Positions 47,169 through 59,055 of a stretch of DNA of 64,000 nucleotides are shown here, piece after piece. The stretch is from Holacanthus passer (lineage: Eukaryota > Chordata > Actinopteri > Pomacanthidae), in NCBI GenBank assembly GCA_025331565.1, contig JAFREQ010000012.1:11150501-11214500 (forward strand), written 5' to 3'. The notes under the pieces were generated by a model. The model worked only from the letters and a program-made list of their open reading frames with translations, was not told where the DNA came from and did no database searches. Position 1 is the first letter of the stretch. Each line of letters begins with the position of its first letter. A program made the position numbers and the translations under genes.

Positions 47169-48990
47169 TCACTCCAGAATATTGTTTCCTTCCATTTTGG
47201 AGCCAATAATCACATTAAGGTTTGGTTTGGTGAAGTGATCTGAAAAATACCAATGACACTGGTTAGTGGGTGAGATCATGTTTGTGTGTAAAAACAGTAT
47301 CAAGTAGGATCCCCATTAGTTATTATCTTGGCAACAACTACTCTTCCTGGGGTCTGTTTACAGAATAAGGCTAGTGATGTAGTGAACTTTTGGACAACAA
47401 AGGAAAAATAAGCTGCATCAGACTTTGGCTACACACACAATACTCGTTGGTTTCGGTCTTTAATTTACTTTTTTAAAATAAGAAAAACATGAAATGTCAT
47501 CAACTTTGTCCACTCTTGTACTGCATACTTACATACATGCAATACAATTAAAATACAAATAAAATAATAATATAAGACATAAACAACACTGACCAACAAC
47601 TGACCACGTGCCTGTGTGCATGCACCACTCACCTGCCGCAAACTCACGGATGTCAGCAGGCCTTTTAAGAAGCACATCTCTGTAAGAGGAGGACTGAAAT
47701 GTGAATAGAAACTATAGAACTACAATGTGAAGTCTTTTAAGGAAACGGTGTCATGTGAGCATATTTTGAGTATTTTATTTAATCTAATGCATTTTATTTA
47801 ATTTTAACAAATTATTAAAATCTCATTTTACCCTGTCTTAATTGATTTTATAGCTTTTTTGTTGCTTACTGTAACTGGTCATTCTCATACTTTTCTTCCC
47901 CTCTGTGTTTGAAACTGTTTTGTCTTGTCATGAGCGTTTTAAAATAAAAGTTCTGATGCAAATGTCGCAAAATCTGACACTACAGAGGCTGTTTTTCACA
48001 AGAAGCAGCATTGAGACCTGTTGAAAGTATATTTGTTCACGTGTACACATGATGCCAGATTTGATTGCTCCATATTCTTCGAAATAACAATGTGTGTTTT
48101 AAGGATGGTTGGCTCCACCCAACATATAAAGTAGTCAGATGTTTATGTAATATGTTGTATACATTAAAATTGGTTTTTAAAAGTATGGTAATTACTCTTA
48201 AAACAATGAATGAGTTGGCTCACAACTACAGGCAAATTCAGATGATATTCAGATTAACAAATAAAATTAAGACATACTTATAGTCTCTAGTCAAACTGAC
48301 CTAAAGCCAGCAGTGTTAAATTCCATGTAGAATAGTTTGCTTGAAGATATTTGCCTGTCAAACTCAAGCTAAGTTTCCTTGAAAACACATTTGCGTAATC
48401 CTTTATTTGATTAGACTTTAGGTTAGACTACATTACACAATTGTTTTGACCTACTTCATTCTGTGTACCAGATGTTGACATTTAGCATATTTTAATATCA
48501 ATTAGAAGAGAAAAAAATCCTTTTGTGATGATCCATTTAAAGATGTTTATAAAAGCTCAGTGGGATTTCTTTGAGCTCATATATCCAAATGACATTAGTA
48601 CCATGTTAGTCTCATCTCCCAGTCTTTAACATAACCAGCTAGTAACGTTAATAAATCTGAAGTTATCTAAAAGTGAATCTGCTAAATGACTTTTTAACAA
48701 TTAAAGACGAGCTAACCAACCTTAAAAAGTCGCCTATCAAAACTTCTACTTCTGGATGAGACCTCAAATACTTCTCGTTGTCGATTCTCGTCTTGATCTG
48801 AGAATGAAAAGAGCGTTTTCTTGACATTTCAGACAAGCTAATATAGCATGCTAACAGATGAAGCTACGCTAACGTAGCTAATGTAGCTCGTTAGCTTCGG
48901 TATTACCTTGAATTGTCGCAGCTTCTCCTGCTGCTCAGCGCTCAAAACACCGACGTCCAGCTTCAGCAAACCGCCTTCTCTTGCCATCAT
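47169..48990 (-). CDS. riiad1: RIIa domain-containing protein 1
   Basis: Small protein with the RIIa dimerisation/docking fold that in PKA regulatory subunits binds amphipathic helices of AKAPs and radial-spoke proteins. RIIAD1-type proteins are expected to act in cilia or sperm axonemes. Four exons on the - strand in phase: 48907-48990, 48721-48797, 47633-47679, 47169-47239; about 92 aa, the same size as I recall for human RIIAD1. Start is ATGATG at 48985-48990 (MMAREGGLLKLDVGVLSAEQ); either Met may be used. The RIIa core spans the junction of exons 2 and 3: YLRSHPEVEVLIGDFLRD then VLLKRPADIREFAADHF, matching the L..LL..F...VL...P.D...FA..YF pattern. These exons are too short to stand out as open frames. 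In human the gene is also in 1q21. X-box-like motifs lie just upstream. Confidence 0.9.
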
Positions 48991-50301
48991 TTCTCCACAA
49001 ATCTTCCTCTAATATAATTTTCTGTATTTACACTGACCGACAATCTAAAGTGAGTAAACGTTTGAAGCCTTATATCAAACACAAACGTCACCTGTTACTG
49101 ACACAGCTGCTGATTATCTGTTGATATGGCAACGACCTCCAGCAACTGACCACTGCGGCCGAGAGGTGGCGCCAAAACACAGGATGAAAAGTTGACAACA
49201 CTAATGAAGTTTTCTGTTTTGCAAATAAGATTAATCCACTTTTTAAAATAATTTGACAAATATATTAAAGCAGTGTTGTGTCACTTTCTTAAAGCAACTT
49301 TTCTGTCATATCTCAGGGGTAGTAGGTTAAATCATGACCACATAAATCCTGTTTGAAGAGGTTTTGCCTGATTAATCCCTTTCTGGGAACCTGTTTAGAT
49401 TTAGCCATATTTTAATTATAAATTGTGATAAAAAAATCTTTTTGAGTTTTGTCTTTTAGTATGCGAGGATAGTTGGATAGCTCTCTGTGCAATATATATT
49501 TTACTATGTTTTTTATGCGAGACTACTATGTGGCCCCCGATTTGCTGAGTGATAATTCGATTTTATTAATTTCATAAATATGCAACATTTAAGCACAAAA
49601 CTGAAAAATTAAGGTCTTGAAATTATGTTTTAGCACAGATGCCCTCTTCATGACAGAGCCCCATATCAAGTAATCAGCAGGATCCACCTAAAGGCCTTTG
49701 TCATATCAGCTGCATATATTATAATTTAGTGGTAAATATTCCTAAACAAGGAAGCCTGCATGACATTAAGTTTTTTTTTATTCTACAATCTTAAAATAGG
49801 ACGACTAACCAAGCTTAACCAGTCTGAAAAGCAGGACAATAGATCAACAACCAACTATTCAACAGCGATGTTTGCTAATTATTTTTCAGGACTCTTAAAG
49901 AATATGTGGAAACTGAAAGGGCAGGATGCAAGTGATATATTTGATAAACCTTAACAAAATTATATACAAACAGAACATGAGGTGGTATGCTAGATTCAGG
50001 CCTCCCGTTCGGCCTGCATCTACTCTACAGGTTATCAACACACTTTACATGGACACAGACACAGGAGGGAGTAGCTTAAAGGCTGCAAATACAACAACAA
50101 AATGTCTTTTAGAGGTATTTTAGGCATGAGATAGAGTTAGAGAGTTAGAAACAGAAAGAGACTGTATAAGCCATTCCTGAGTTTGCTTCCAGCAGGAACT
50201 CATTGGTGGACCATACTTTTTTTTTCTTTTGGTCAACTCTGCAGTGTAAAACAACAATCCAACAAGACGACACAGTTAAAATGCTTTCTGCCTGGTCATC
50301 A
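48991..50301. other. riiad1 5' region and il6r 3' UTR
   Basis: No coding region supported. The first about 200 bp hold the riiad1 promoter. The rest is probably il6r 3' UTR plus AT-rich spacer; a minus-strand AATAAA is at about 49777-49782 (plus view TTTATT). Confidence 0.5.
49087..49133. promoter_or_regulatory. Candidate RFX X-box motifs upstream of riiad1
   Basis: GTTGATATGGCAAC at 49120-49133 has a perfect right half-site (GGCAAC for RGYAAC) and a partial left half for the ciliary X-box (GTNRCC-N0-3-RGYAAC). GTCACCTGTTAC at 49087-49098 has a perfect left half and a partial right half. They lie about 100-145 bp upstream of the riiad1 ATG, the usual X-box distance. Function is inferred. Confidence 0.4.
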
Positions 50302-53300
50302 CTACTGCGGGAGGAAGAAATAACTTGTGTTGTTGAAGTGCATAGCTTCTATCCTCTCATTCATACACTGTTCTTCTTCATTGTCTTCTTCTCCACCTTC
50401 CACTTCGCTCGGTGGGGGTTCTTTGTAACACGGGGGGCCAAAGGTCACCAGAGCCTGCCCTTCTGGAAGTGTTGGGGCTGAGGAGGGAGGATGAGACGAG
50501 TCACCACACTGGATGATGACACTCAGACTCTGGAGTTTAGGCATAAATCTGTCCTTATGTCTGAAACGCAAAAAAAGAGGAAGATCAGAGGTTTGAAATC
50601 TGGAACGTCCATCCACTGTCTATTATTTAACTCATGTTATAAACCTATCCATATTTGTTGTACAGCAGGAAATACAGACATGCAAAAACATAAAAAAGTG
50701 CACATCTCACTACCTGAATATGTAGACAGCAAAAACGACTGACGAGAGAACAAATAAGCCAGAGATCCACAGGACGTGAGGCGATACCTCCACTACTTCT
50801 GTAGGACCTGCAGTAAAGAGAGGGGGTGAATCCTAATGGAGCTGAAAAACATGCATACAAGTATACATATGTTGGGGTGTGATTGAATGTGTGTATGTGT
50901 GTGTGAGAGAGATAGGTGTTTTGAGCCATGTTTCCTGTGGCTTGTTTCGTTGTTAAGCCTCAGTTAATATGATGACATGGCTTCCTGTTACAACCCAGTG
51001 GGGCAGAGGGGATTTTCAGCACTAACAACATTTAAGAGTTCCCCCTCTCTCTCTTGTTCCTTTGCTCCGTCTCGCACATACACACACCTCATTAACCAAA
51101 ATATTTTACTGTCTGCTAGCTTTCCTACCATCAGTCACAACAGCATCACCAGAACCGGAGCCGTCTGTGTCCATATAGACTGGAAACTGCAAGTTAGAGA
51201 AGAGACAGTGTGAGATACTGGAGGTAAGACCACAATGAACATTGTATGAAAAATGACAAAGAGAGAGAGCATTCATGATTTTCTCACACACAGCAAGACT
51301 CTTACCCTTGTGGTAGACAGATCACCATCTGACACTGGAGCTGAGGAGAGAGACATCCAGACACATGACATGTTATTTAAAGTAAAACATATTGTATTAT
51401 GTTGACCACTTATCCATCTGGGGGTTGGGAACTTCACATGGGGTTATATGATGATCAGGACAGGAACCAGAAAAAAAAAATCATGTTTATTTTCATCTAA
51501 TCTTTGCCCTTTTTTTCTCCAGTGAATTATTGGATCTTAGTTTTACTTCCTCAAGCCTCTAAAAATAAAAAAAACAAGAACAACCCTCTTTAGTTGAACG
51601 GGTCACACCAAGAAGATTTGAACAGCTAGTAACAAGGGGTCACAAGTAGACATAAGCAAAAAAGGTTGAAAACTACTGATGCAGACAGAGTTCTCTGTGT
51701 GTATATTTCTTTTAGATTCTTGGACTCCCAAACATTACTGTTGCAGGCAATACTTATTAAAACAGCATATCAAATGTTTTTACAGGAGAATCTCTTCCTC
51801 AGTGGGAGAACTCACACTATAAAGAAGAACCATAGGGAAATAATATTCTGTCAATGTTAGAGATTCAACAAAAAAGTGTGGGGAAATCTTCTTTATAAGA
51901 TGCTAAGTTCTTGCGCCGGCATCTGAAATACTGTAAATGTGCAAGTCTTCTTTCTAACCTGATCTAAAAGGTAAATGAAAGGGTCTTTAAATAATTGAAA
52001 AGGTGTTAAGCATAAGGCAGAGGAGCTATTATAATTATCCTGAGAGACAGGATGCTTGGATGTTTTTGACTGACTTTCAAGTTGAAAGTCAGTGTTGAAG
52101 AGTTGGTTTTAGATTAAAAAAAAATTTGTTTACAGTTTTTGCTTTCAAGTCAGTATTTGCAGGTTCATGAGGATGCCTTTATAAAGTTAAAACAAGTCTA
52201 TGAACATATATCCAGAATTCAGAGGACTGCATGCCTGCTGCACACAATAAGTAAACTTTATCAGAGAAGAAAGAACAGAAACTGGAAGGAGTAAAAGCAC
52301 GTGAATATAAGAGTATGTTTATGAACGCAGCCTTTCTTTGGAAAACCAAATCAAAGGGGAAGGGAAACAGGAGTCCGGCCTCCTCTGGTGGTCAGGACTA
52401 CTTTTGTCTGTGATCACTGAGGCGATAAATTTCAATGATTTACTGGTCAACTTAATTTACTTCCACGTCTCTAAAACCATAAAGTACCTTTTCTGGCTGT
52501 TGGCCCCTTTGTATTATTAATAGCATCATCTAAATAAAAAAATTGAAATAGCTGTGTATGTGTGTGTATTTACCTGTCCAGCTGCTGGCATAGACAGGTG
52601 TACTCCAGTCACTCCACAGACCATCGTATTCATCCTTCGTTCTGAGCTGTATCTGGTACTCAACACCAGGTATTGCATCAGTGATAGTCTCGTGACGTTG
52701 GTTCTTCACCTCCAGTGTCTACATAGACACACACAGACAAGTAGACACACATCACACTGTCATGACCTGAGTGTTTTATTTTTTCAGGCCATAAAAGCCA
52801 AGAGTGCACTGACTACTGGGCTGTGAAAAGTAAACACACAGACTAAAACCCAACTCTCCCAGCATGCACCTGCTCGTGATATGGTGACAACTTGAGAGGA
52901 CTGTATTTTATCTCATAGATTAATGCATAGTAGTTGTCTTGAGACTTCCAGGAGGCCGGGCGACTCCAGGTGACCTTAATCTGAGTCGCCACTCCCTCCA
53001 CCGGTTGGACTGACACATTCGACGGAGGGTCGGGCTTCACTGGGGGAGCAGGAAGGAATAGAGTGAGCGCATCAACCAGCTTTAACATGAGACCAAACAC
53101 ACTTGTGACTTGAACACACTCGCCTCAACACACCCACTTACGTATGCGCAGAGGTGTGAAGTGCAGCAGAGGGCTCGTGGCGTTGCCAGCGATGCTCGTC
53201 ACACACAGGTAGGCCATGTGAATGGTTCTCAGCTCGTCCTCGTTGTAGTTCAGAGCACACCAACAGCGGGATGCCCGAGATGAGTACGAGCACTGCAAAG

Positions 53301-55722
53301 GAAGGAAGGCCTCTGTTGGGCTGAGAGAAGAAGAGACAATAGACGCAATCATTTGCAAATGAACTGTATTTACCAACAACTGTTTTACAAAGTCTTCCCG
53401 TGCACATGTAGTAATCTCCATTATACAATCATGTGTTCCTGAGTCCACGTAGTAGCACAATCATGTGTTTGACAAAGTGCTGAACCTCGCTCCATCCTTG
53501 CTTGTGAACGACTGAGTCTCTCCAGGATGAACCTTTCATACCCAATCATGATACTATCACCTGTTACCAATGAACCTGTTTTACCTGTGGAATGATCCAA
53601 ACAGGTGTTTTTGGATCAGTCCACAACTTTCACAGTCTTTTTTTGCTCCTGTCCCAACTTGTTTGAAACATGTTGCTGCCATCAAACTCAGAATAAGCAG
53701 ATATTTACAAAAATCAATGACATTGATGAGGTAAAACATTAAATATATTGTCTTTGTGCTGTCTTCAACTGAGTGTATGTCAAAAAGGATTAGGGAAAGC
53801 ATCACATTATCTTTGAATAAGAGTTCTGGCTTGTTTGGACTTGGGGTTGCAGATGGATGGTAAAAAAATACTGATAGGGCTTTAAAAGATAACATGTGTT
53901 ATAAAGTATTATTGACTTTCTTCAAACCATGTGTGCATTTTTTATGGTGTTCGTGTCTTACCTTACCTATTACTGAGTAAGAGGTAACACTTTGGCAATA
54001 TAGTGATGGGTCTCTGAGGTGTCCACTCACAGCGAATCTTACTGCTGGGTGACTTTTTATAGCAGGACAGGCTGGGATTCTCTGGAGGATCTAACAGGTA
54101 TGAAGACATGCAGTGATACTCAGTCAGTCAGTGAACCACAGATCACTGTTAATCACTGTCACATTCACATTCACTAATAACGATTATTTTCTTATATATT
54201 AAGCTGTCCATTATTTTTAGATTAGCTGTTTAAGGAATAATGACAAATGCTCATAATGCTGAGCCCCACATGGCATTTTTAAATATTTGTTTTGTCCCAC
54301 CAACAATCCAAAATGCAAAGATATTCAATCAACAATGATGTCAAACAGAGAAAGGAACATCTCTCTAATATATCAAAATACTGAATAATATGTAATGTTT
54401 AGGTCTTTCTGAATATCCGAACTGTCTAATTCTACTCCCTCTACATCATTATTTACTTTATTATTGTCTTGAATAAGTGGACGACATAAAGACATAGACA
54501 TCCTCACGCTAATGCATAAAATCTGATCTTTAGATAAGTCTTTATATTCAGAATATGTGGCATAATTGACTTTGTAATGTTTTACTCACATTGTATTTTA
54601 AATGGATGTAAATGTAAACTTTTTATTTTGTTTTCTCAACTAAAAAAATAAGTTAGGAAAGGACTAATATCCCATGGATCAAATCAAACTGACACATCAC
54701 TCATAACTTCAATGATCCAGTACAACTTCATTGCCGTCACGACTCACCTGCGACGATTACTTTGAGGGAGAACCTCTCCCTGCCCCTGTAATAACACGTG
54801 TACTTCCCAGAGTCTGTCAGTCTCACTGAGGACAGAGACAGAACAGCGCCCCCCCTCTCAAATGTGAACTCTCCCCAATCTCTGTCTCCTTTTCCCACCG
54901 TCCTCCCGTTCCACTTCCACTGAGGCCTTGATTTTATGCCTCTTGTTACCCTGCTTCCTTCCTCCCCCTCCTCCTCCTCTTCCTCATAAACAGCCTCTCC
55001 ATCCTCCTCTTCGGCCTTCAGCAGTCCGTGCACGCTGGTCGGCTGGACCGCACGAGCAGTCGGAGAAGTTGTGTATCCTGTGTCTGTATGTCTGAGGCTC
55101 CTGTTTTCTCCGGCCTCACTAAGGTTGGAGTGGTGTCCCTTACTAACAGCATTCTCCATAGCATGTTTGCCACTTTTCATTGAGACTCCAGTGTTGCTCA
55201 TAATGTCTACAGTGGTTGGAGTTGCATCTGTAGAGCTGCCTCTTCTGGTGGTGTTTGAGCTGTTTCTGACCTTTGCTCCGTCCACCTTCACATGGCCGCT
55301 GCAGGTCAGGACCAACTTACTGCCCGGGGATAAAACCAATGTACCAGGGGGAGGGTCTGCACAGCAAAACAAAGAAAAATATAATTCATAGACTTAACGT
55401 AAGTTTTTTCCTGAGTATTGGTTGCGGTCGACTAGACACGGCACAGATAGGATGCAACGTTGCATAACTAAAATTACCAACTCCTTCTGAACTTCCTCTT
55501 TTAATATGTCTCTCATTTTTTCAGTTTCTTTTTCTGTCCTCAACCATACCCCCCCTACCGTGTCATCTTTCACTTATTTACATTTCTGACATTCCCGACT
55601 TATTCAGATTTTCTCATTGAGCTTAATCATGACTTGAGATGTGCCTTAGCTGTATTTGTGTTTACATGCTTCTGTTTGGACTTTACCCACTTGACGTGAG
55701 AAGCCCATTGCCCTTTCATAAG

Positions 55723-55763
<41 letters not shown>

Positions 55764-57088
55764 CACACACACACAGTTTCTCACTCTTTTTCTCACGTAC
55801 TCGTCTTTTTTTCCCTGGAACTCAGATATGGAAAACAGAGGCTTTGCAGCTGAGAGAGAGCAGAACAGAACATCTAATAATTGTATGAGGACGGGTTTAA
55901 GGTTTCATACATTTACTTATTTCTAATCTTGTATTTGCCTGATCTCGGCGTATAAATAATTTGGATTATTAAATAGCGGAATTTTTGACCTCAAAGTAAA
56001 AAAAGTTGTCTCAAAAGTTTCATTGCTCCCTCCATCAGTTTTAGTCCAGAACAACAAACACAACCAAGGTTAAAAAACATTTATAGTAGATGCTGGTTGA
56101 CGATTAAAAGAGAGAAAGAAAAAGAGAAACGAGAAAGTCTAACTTTTAGATTAACTTTATCAGGTCAAACATTTACAGTTTTTTGGGGGACAGAATTTTT
56201 TACAAAACAGCTACTTCAATGTGACACAGAATGACAAAAATCATAAAAAACAAAAATAGTGTTTAAATTAATATATCACACCTGATATTTTGGAAACATC
56301 AAGTGGTTGAATGTAACTAAGTACATTTACTCAAGTATTGTGCTTAATGCCAATATAAGGTACTTGTACTGTACTCCAGTCTTCTTTTCATTGCACGTTC
56401 TACTTCACTACATTTCAGAGAGAATATTGTACTTTTTACTTCCCTACAAGTGTTTGATGGCTTTAGTTACTAGTTACTTTACATAAAAAGAACTTTTATG
56501 TTATAAATCAAACTGCTCCCAAGGAAAACTGAAATTATTAGTCATTTAAGTAATTTGTCATGTAAAAACATTTCATAGTTTCAGCCTCTCAAATGTGACA
56601 GTTTTTCCTTTAAATTATTTTCTTTATTTTTTAAAAGTATTGTACTTTTGCTTGGACAAAACCAGGAGTGTGAAGGTGCCACATTAGTATAATAAATAGT
56701 TAGAAATAAGCTCCACCTCCAACAACAACAGTAAAATCATGCTTTTACATTAAGTGACATTAATCTAGTGATATAATACATAATAGTTTAACATTGACAG
56801 GGATCATGTTTCTGCATTCACTACTTTTGCTTTTAATACCTTCAGCACACTTTCTTTTTCTTTCAAGTCTCCACGTGATGTGAAATCACAGAAATAAATC
56901 AACTTGAGCTCTGTCACCTTGCAGTGTCATATCATGTCCACATGCATGTCTCAGACTTGTCCTCATACTGTCAACGACTGGCAGGACATTAAAGTTGAGT
57001 TCTTACCTTTTCTGGGGCAGGTACCTTCGAAAACACTGCGAACCGGTGCGACGCACAGAAAACACAGCACAGGGAGAAAAACCCGCAT
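50302..57088 (-). CDS. il6r: Interleukin-6 receptor subunit alpha
   Basis: Type I cytokine receptor that binds IL-6 and presents it to gp130, which signals through JAK/STAT3. Ten exons in phase: 57007-57088 (signal peptide MRVFLPVLCFLCVAPVRS), 54748-55356 (Ig domain), 53967-54090, 53152 region spanning 53142-53320, 52870-53039, 52574-52718, 51306-51340, 51129-51186, 50714-50807, 50302-50560; 584 aa against 468 in human. D2 begins DPPENPSLSCYKKSPSSKIRCEW, D3 begins LKPDPPSNVSVQPVEG, and the WSxWS box is WSDWS at 423-427. A stalk (exons 7-8) precedes one membrane helix VLWISGLFVLSSVVFAVYIF (479-498). The 86-residue tail has no box1 motif and ends NTSYFFLPQ, like the NTDYFFPR end of the human protein. 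The extra length is mostly an acidic insertion in the Ig domain. Next to atp8b2, as in mammals. Confidence 0.92.
53335..53850. repeat. Tc1/mariner-like MITE, copy C, in il6r intron 3
   Basis: About 515 bp matching copies A and B, with a short internal duplication (two AATCATGTGTT blocks). The end GGACTTGGGGTTGCA is the terminal repeat. The other end stops about 15 bp from the exon 4 acceptor at 53321. Confidence 0.78.
55726..55775. repeat. (CA)n microsatellite in il6r intron 1
   Basis: CA dinucleotides with one G interruption. Confidence 0.95.
56296..56860. repeat. Teleost 'AAGTACATTTACT' interspersed element, il6r intron 1
   Basis: Begins AGTGGTTGAATGTAACTAAG, continues GTACATTTACTCAAGTATTG, ACTACATTTCAGAGAG and GCTTTAGTTACTAGTTACTTT, then AGCTCCACCTCCAACAACAAC. 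This is the layout of a very common percomorph repeat known to me; class not assigned. The right boundary is approximate. Confidence 0.75.
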
Positions 57089-59055
57089 GTTTGCTGAATC
57101 CTCACATCATCGCTTCCATACACAGAGTTTTATTTCAGAGCGAGCTTTTCATGCCACCGACATCTGACAGCTCTGATCCAGCAGATGTGCCGGCTTCCTC
57201 TGCTGCTCCTCCATGAGACCCGTTATTGTGAAATCCAGCTCTGTTCCCCTTGTTCAGCCTGTTGCACAGAGGAAATCCTCCTCAGAGTCTAAATAAAACG
57301 CCCATCAAGCCTCAACACAGGCCTGCTATTATCATATTTATTTTTAAAATCTGTCATGCTCAGGAAGTCTCTTTATCATGTGTAAAAATATCCTGTACTG
57401 TGCTTTTTTTAAATTATTATATATGTTATACTTGTGGAGATGTTAAAAAAGGTTTCATTTTTATTTTATTCCAATTAAAAAAATCATATTGCTTTAAGGT
57501 TTGAAACATCTCTTTCTATTGTCTACATTTTTCATCATTAAACAGTGATAAACTAAACCGAAGAGTACTTTTCCCCCCCAAAAAAGTACCACAAAACAGT
57601 TTTTTTTTGTGGTTAGATTTTTAAAAATACAAAAAAAAAGTTGCCAGTTATTTTTAACCTCACCTCATTTCCCCACCACAGCCTAGTCATTTCCCCCTCA
57701 AACTTTGGCTGCCGTCTGAAATCACATCTGCATGGACACAGTATGTTTCTGTCACGTCAAAGAGAGACGACATGTTTATTGACCTCCGTGTTCCACAGTT
57801 TGACCCACGCTTAAACAATTCACGGGGTCAAACACTGGACGTTACATTCATTTCCAGCCTCGTTTTTCGCACTTCATGTTCAGTCCGACAGCTGATTTGT
57901 TGTAGACTGGAGTACAGGCACAGATCCAAGAACAGGTCATGTTGATACCCTACTTAGTTATCATCTCACTCCAGTCGGGGTCAGGGGTCAGTATTTGACA
58001 GGAACATTAACAACACAGATGGGATGTTACACTTGATCGATGAATCAAGAACCAGAAAGAGCTTGGAGGACCAAGACTTTGGCATTGTTAAGGCATGATT
58101 GTCCCCAAACACCTTCCCTTTATTCATGGACTAATAAAAATGTAAAGCACTTTACTGCGTGTGTACAGTGTATGAATCTGTTCACACAAAATGACCACAT
58201 GTATGATTGAGGATTCAGTCAACTTCCTTTAAATGTACATCGCTGCTTTTTTGATTTGCACTTTGCCCAGGTCTATACTAAAGTAAGCCGGCGGCAGTTT
58301 GTCTGTACATTATATAAGAGGTACTTTAACATGATCTGGCCCTTTGTCAGACAAAAAAAAAAAAAACACTTGCAAAGAAGAGAAAAAGCACCGAGAGCTT
58401 GTCTTTAAGGTGCAACTCAATTAGGCCATTATAAAATACATCAATATGATGTAAAAAAGAAAGGAACATGTGAAAAGAAGAGATCAGAAAACAGGTCAAT
58501 GAGAGAAGAGAGACACAAGTGTTGCAACAGTGCTCTGTACCGTAAAGTACCGTTCTCACTGAGAACTATAGTGAACACAGAGGCTTAACAAAAACACTTT
58601 GACAGATAATAATGCCTGCACATCACTGGCCGAAAGTCATGTTAACCTGCTCATCCATTCAACCCATTGTTGATTTCTGAAATAACAAGTGGAAACAAAC
58701 TTGAAGATCATTAATAGTAAATTATCTTGACAGTTGTTTCTGTGCCTGCTGCTGTCCGTCAGTTACATACTGTAAATCTCATGACGTTCTGTCAGTCATT
58801 CATGAACACTGTTATCATATGGCGTGGGAAAATGTCACCACTGAATCCCAATTCATAGTTGGCGTCGTCCATGTCATTAGGATGCATCAGTTCTTTCCTG
58901 TCATTTAGATTGATTGGATTTATTATAGACGTTTCAGTTGGGAAACAGAGAGAAGAGCATTTCTATAACAGTATCTGCAAATGACACATCCTGTAAGTGT
59001 CAAACATGTGATGGACAGTAGTGAACGAGTTATTCCTCCATGTGATCTGAATGTT
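57089..59055. other. il6r 5' region and atp8b2 3' UTR
   Basis: No coding region supported. The left about 200 bp contain the il6r 5' UTR and promoter. From about 57700 to 59055 the sequence is less AT-rich and is probably atp8b2 3' UTR; minus-strand AATAAA candidates include 58917 and 57774 (plus view TTTATT). Confidence 0.45.

Noticed and set aside
55639..55926. 95-codon frame rich in His/Thr
   Set aside because: It translates a CA microsatellite.
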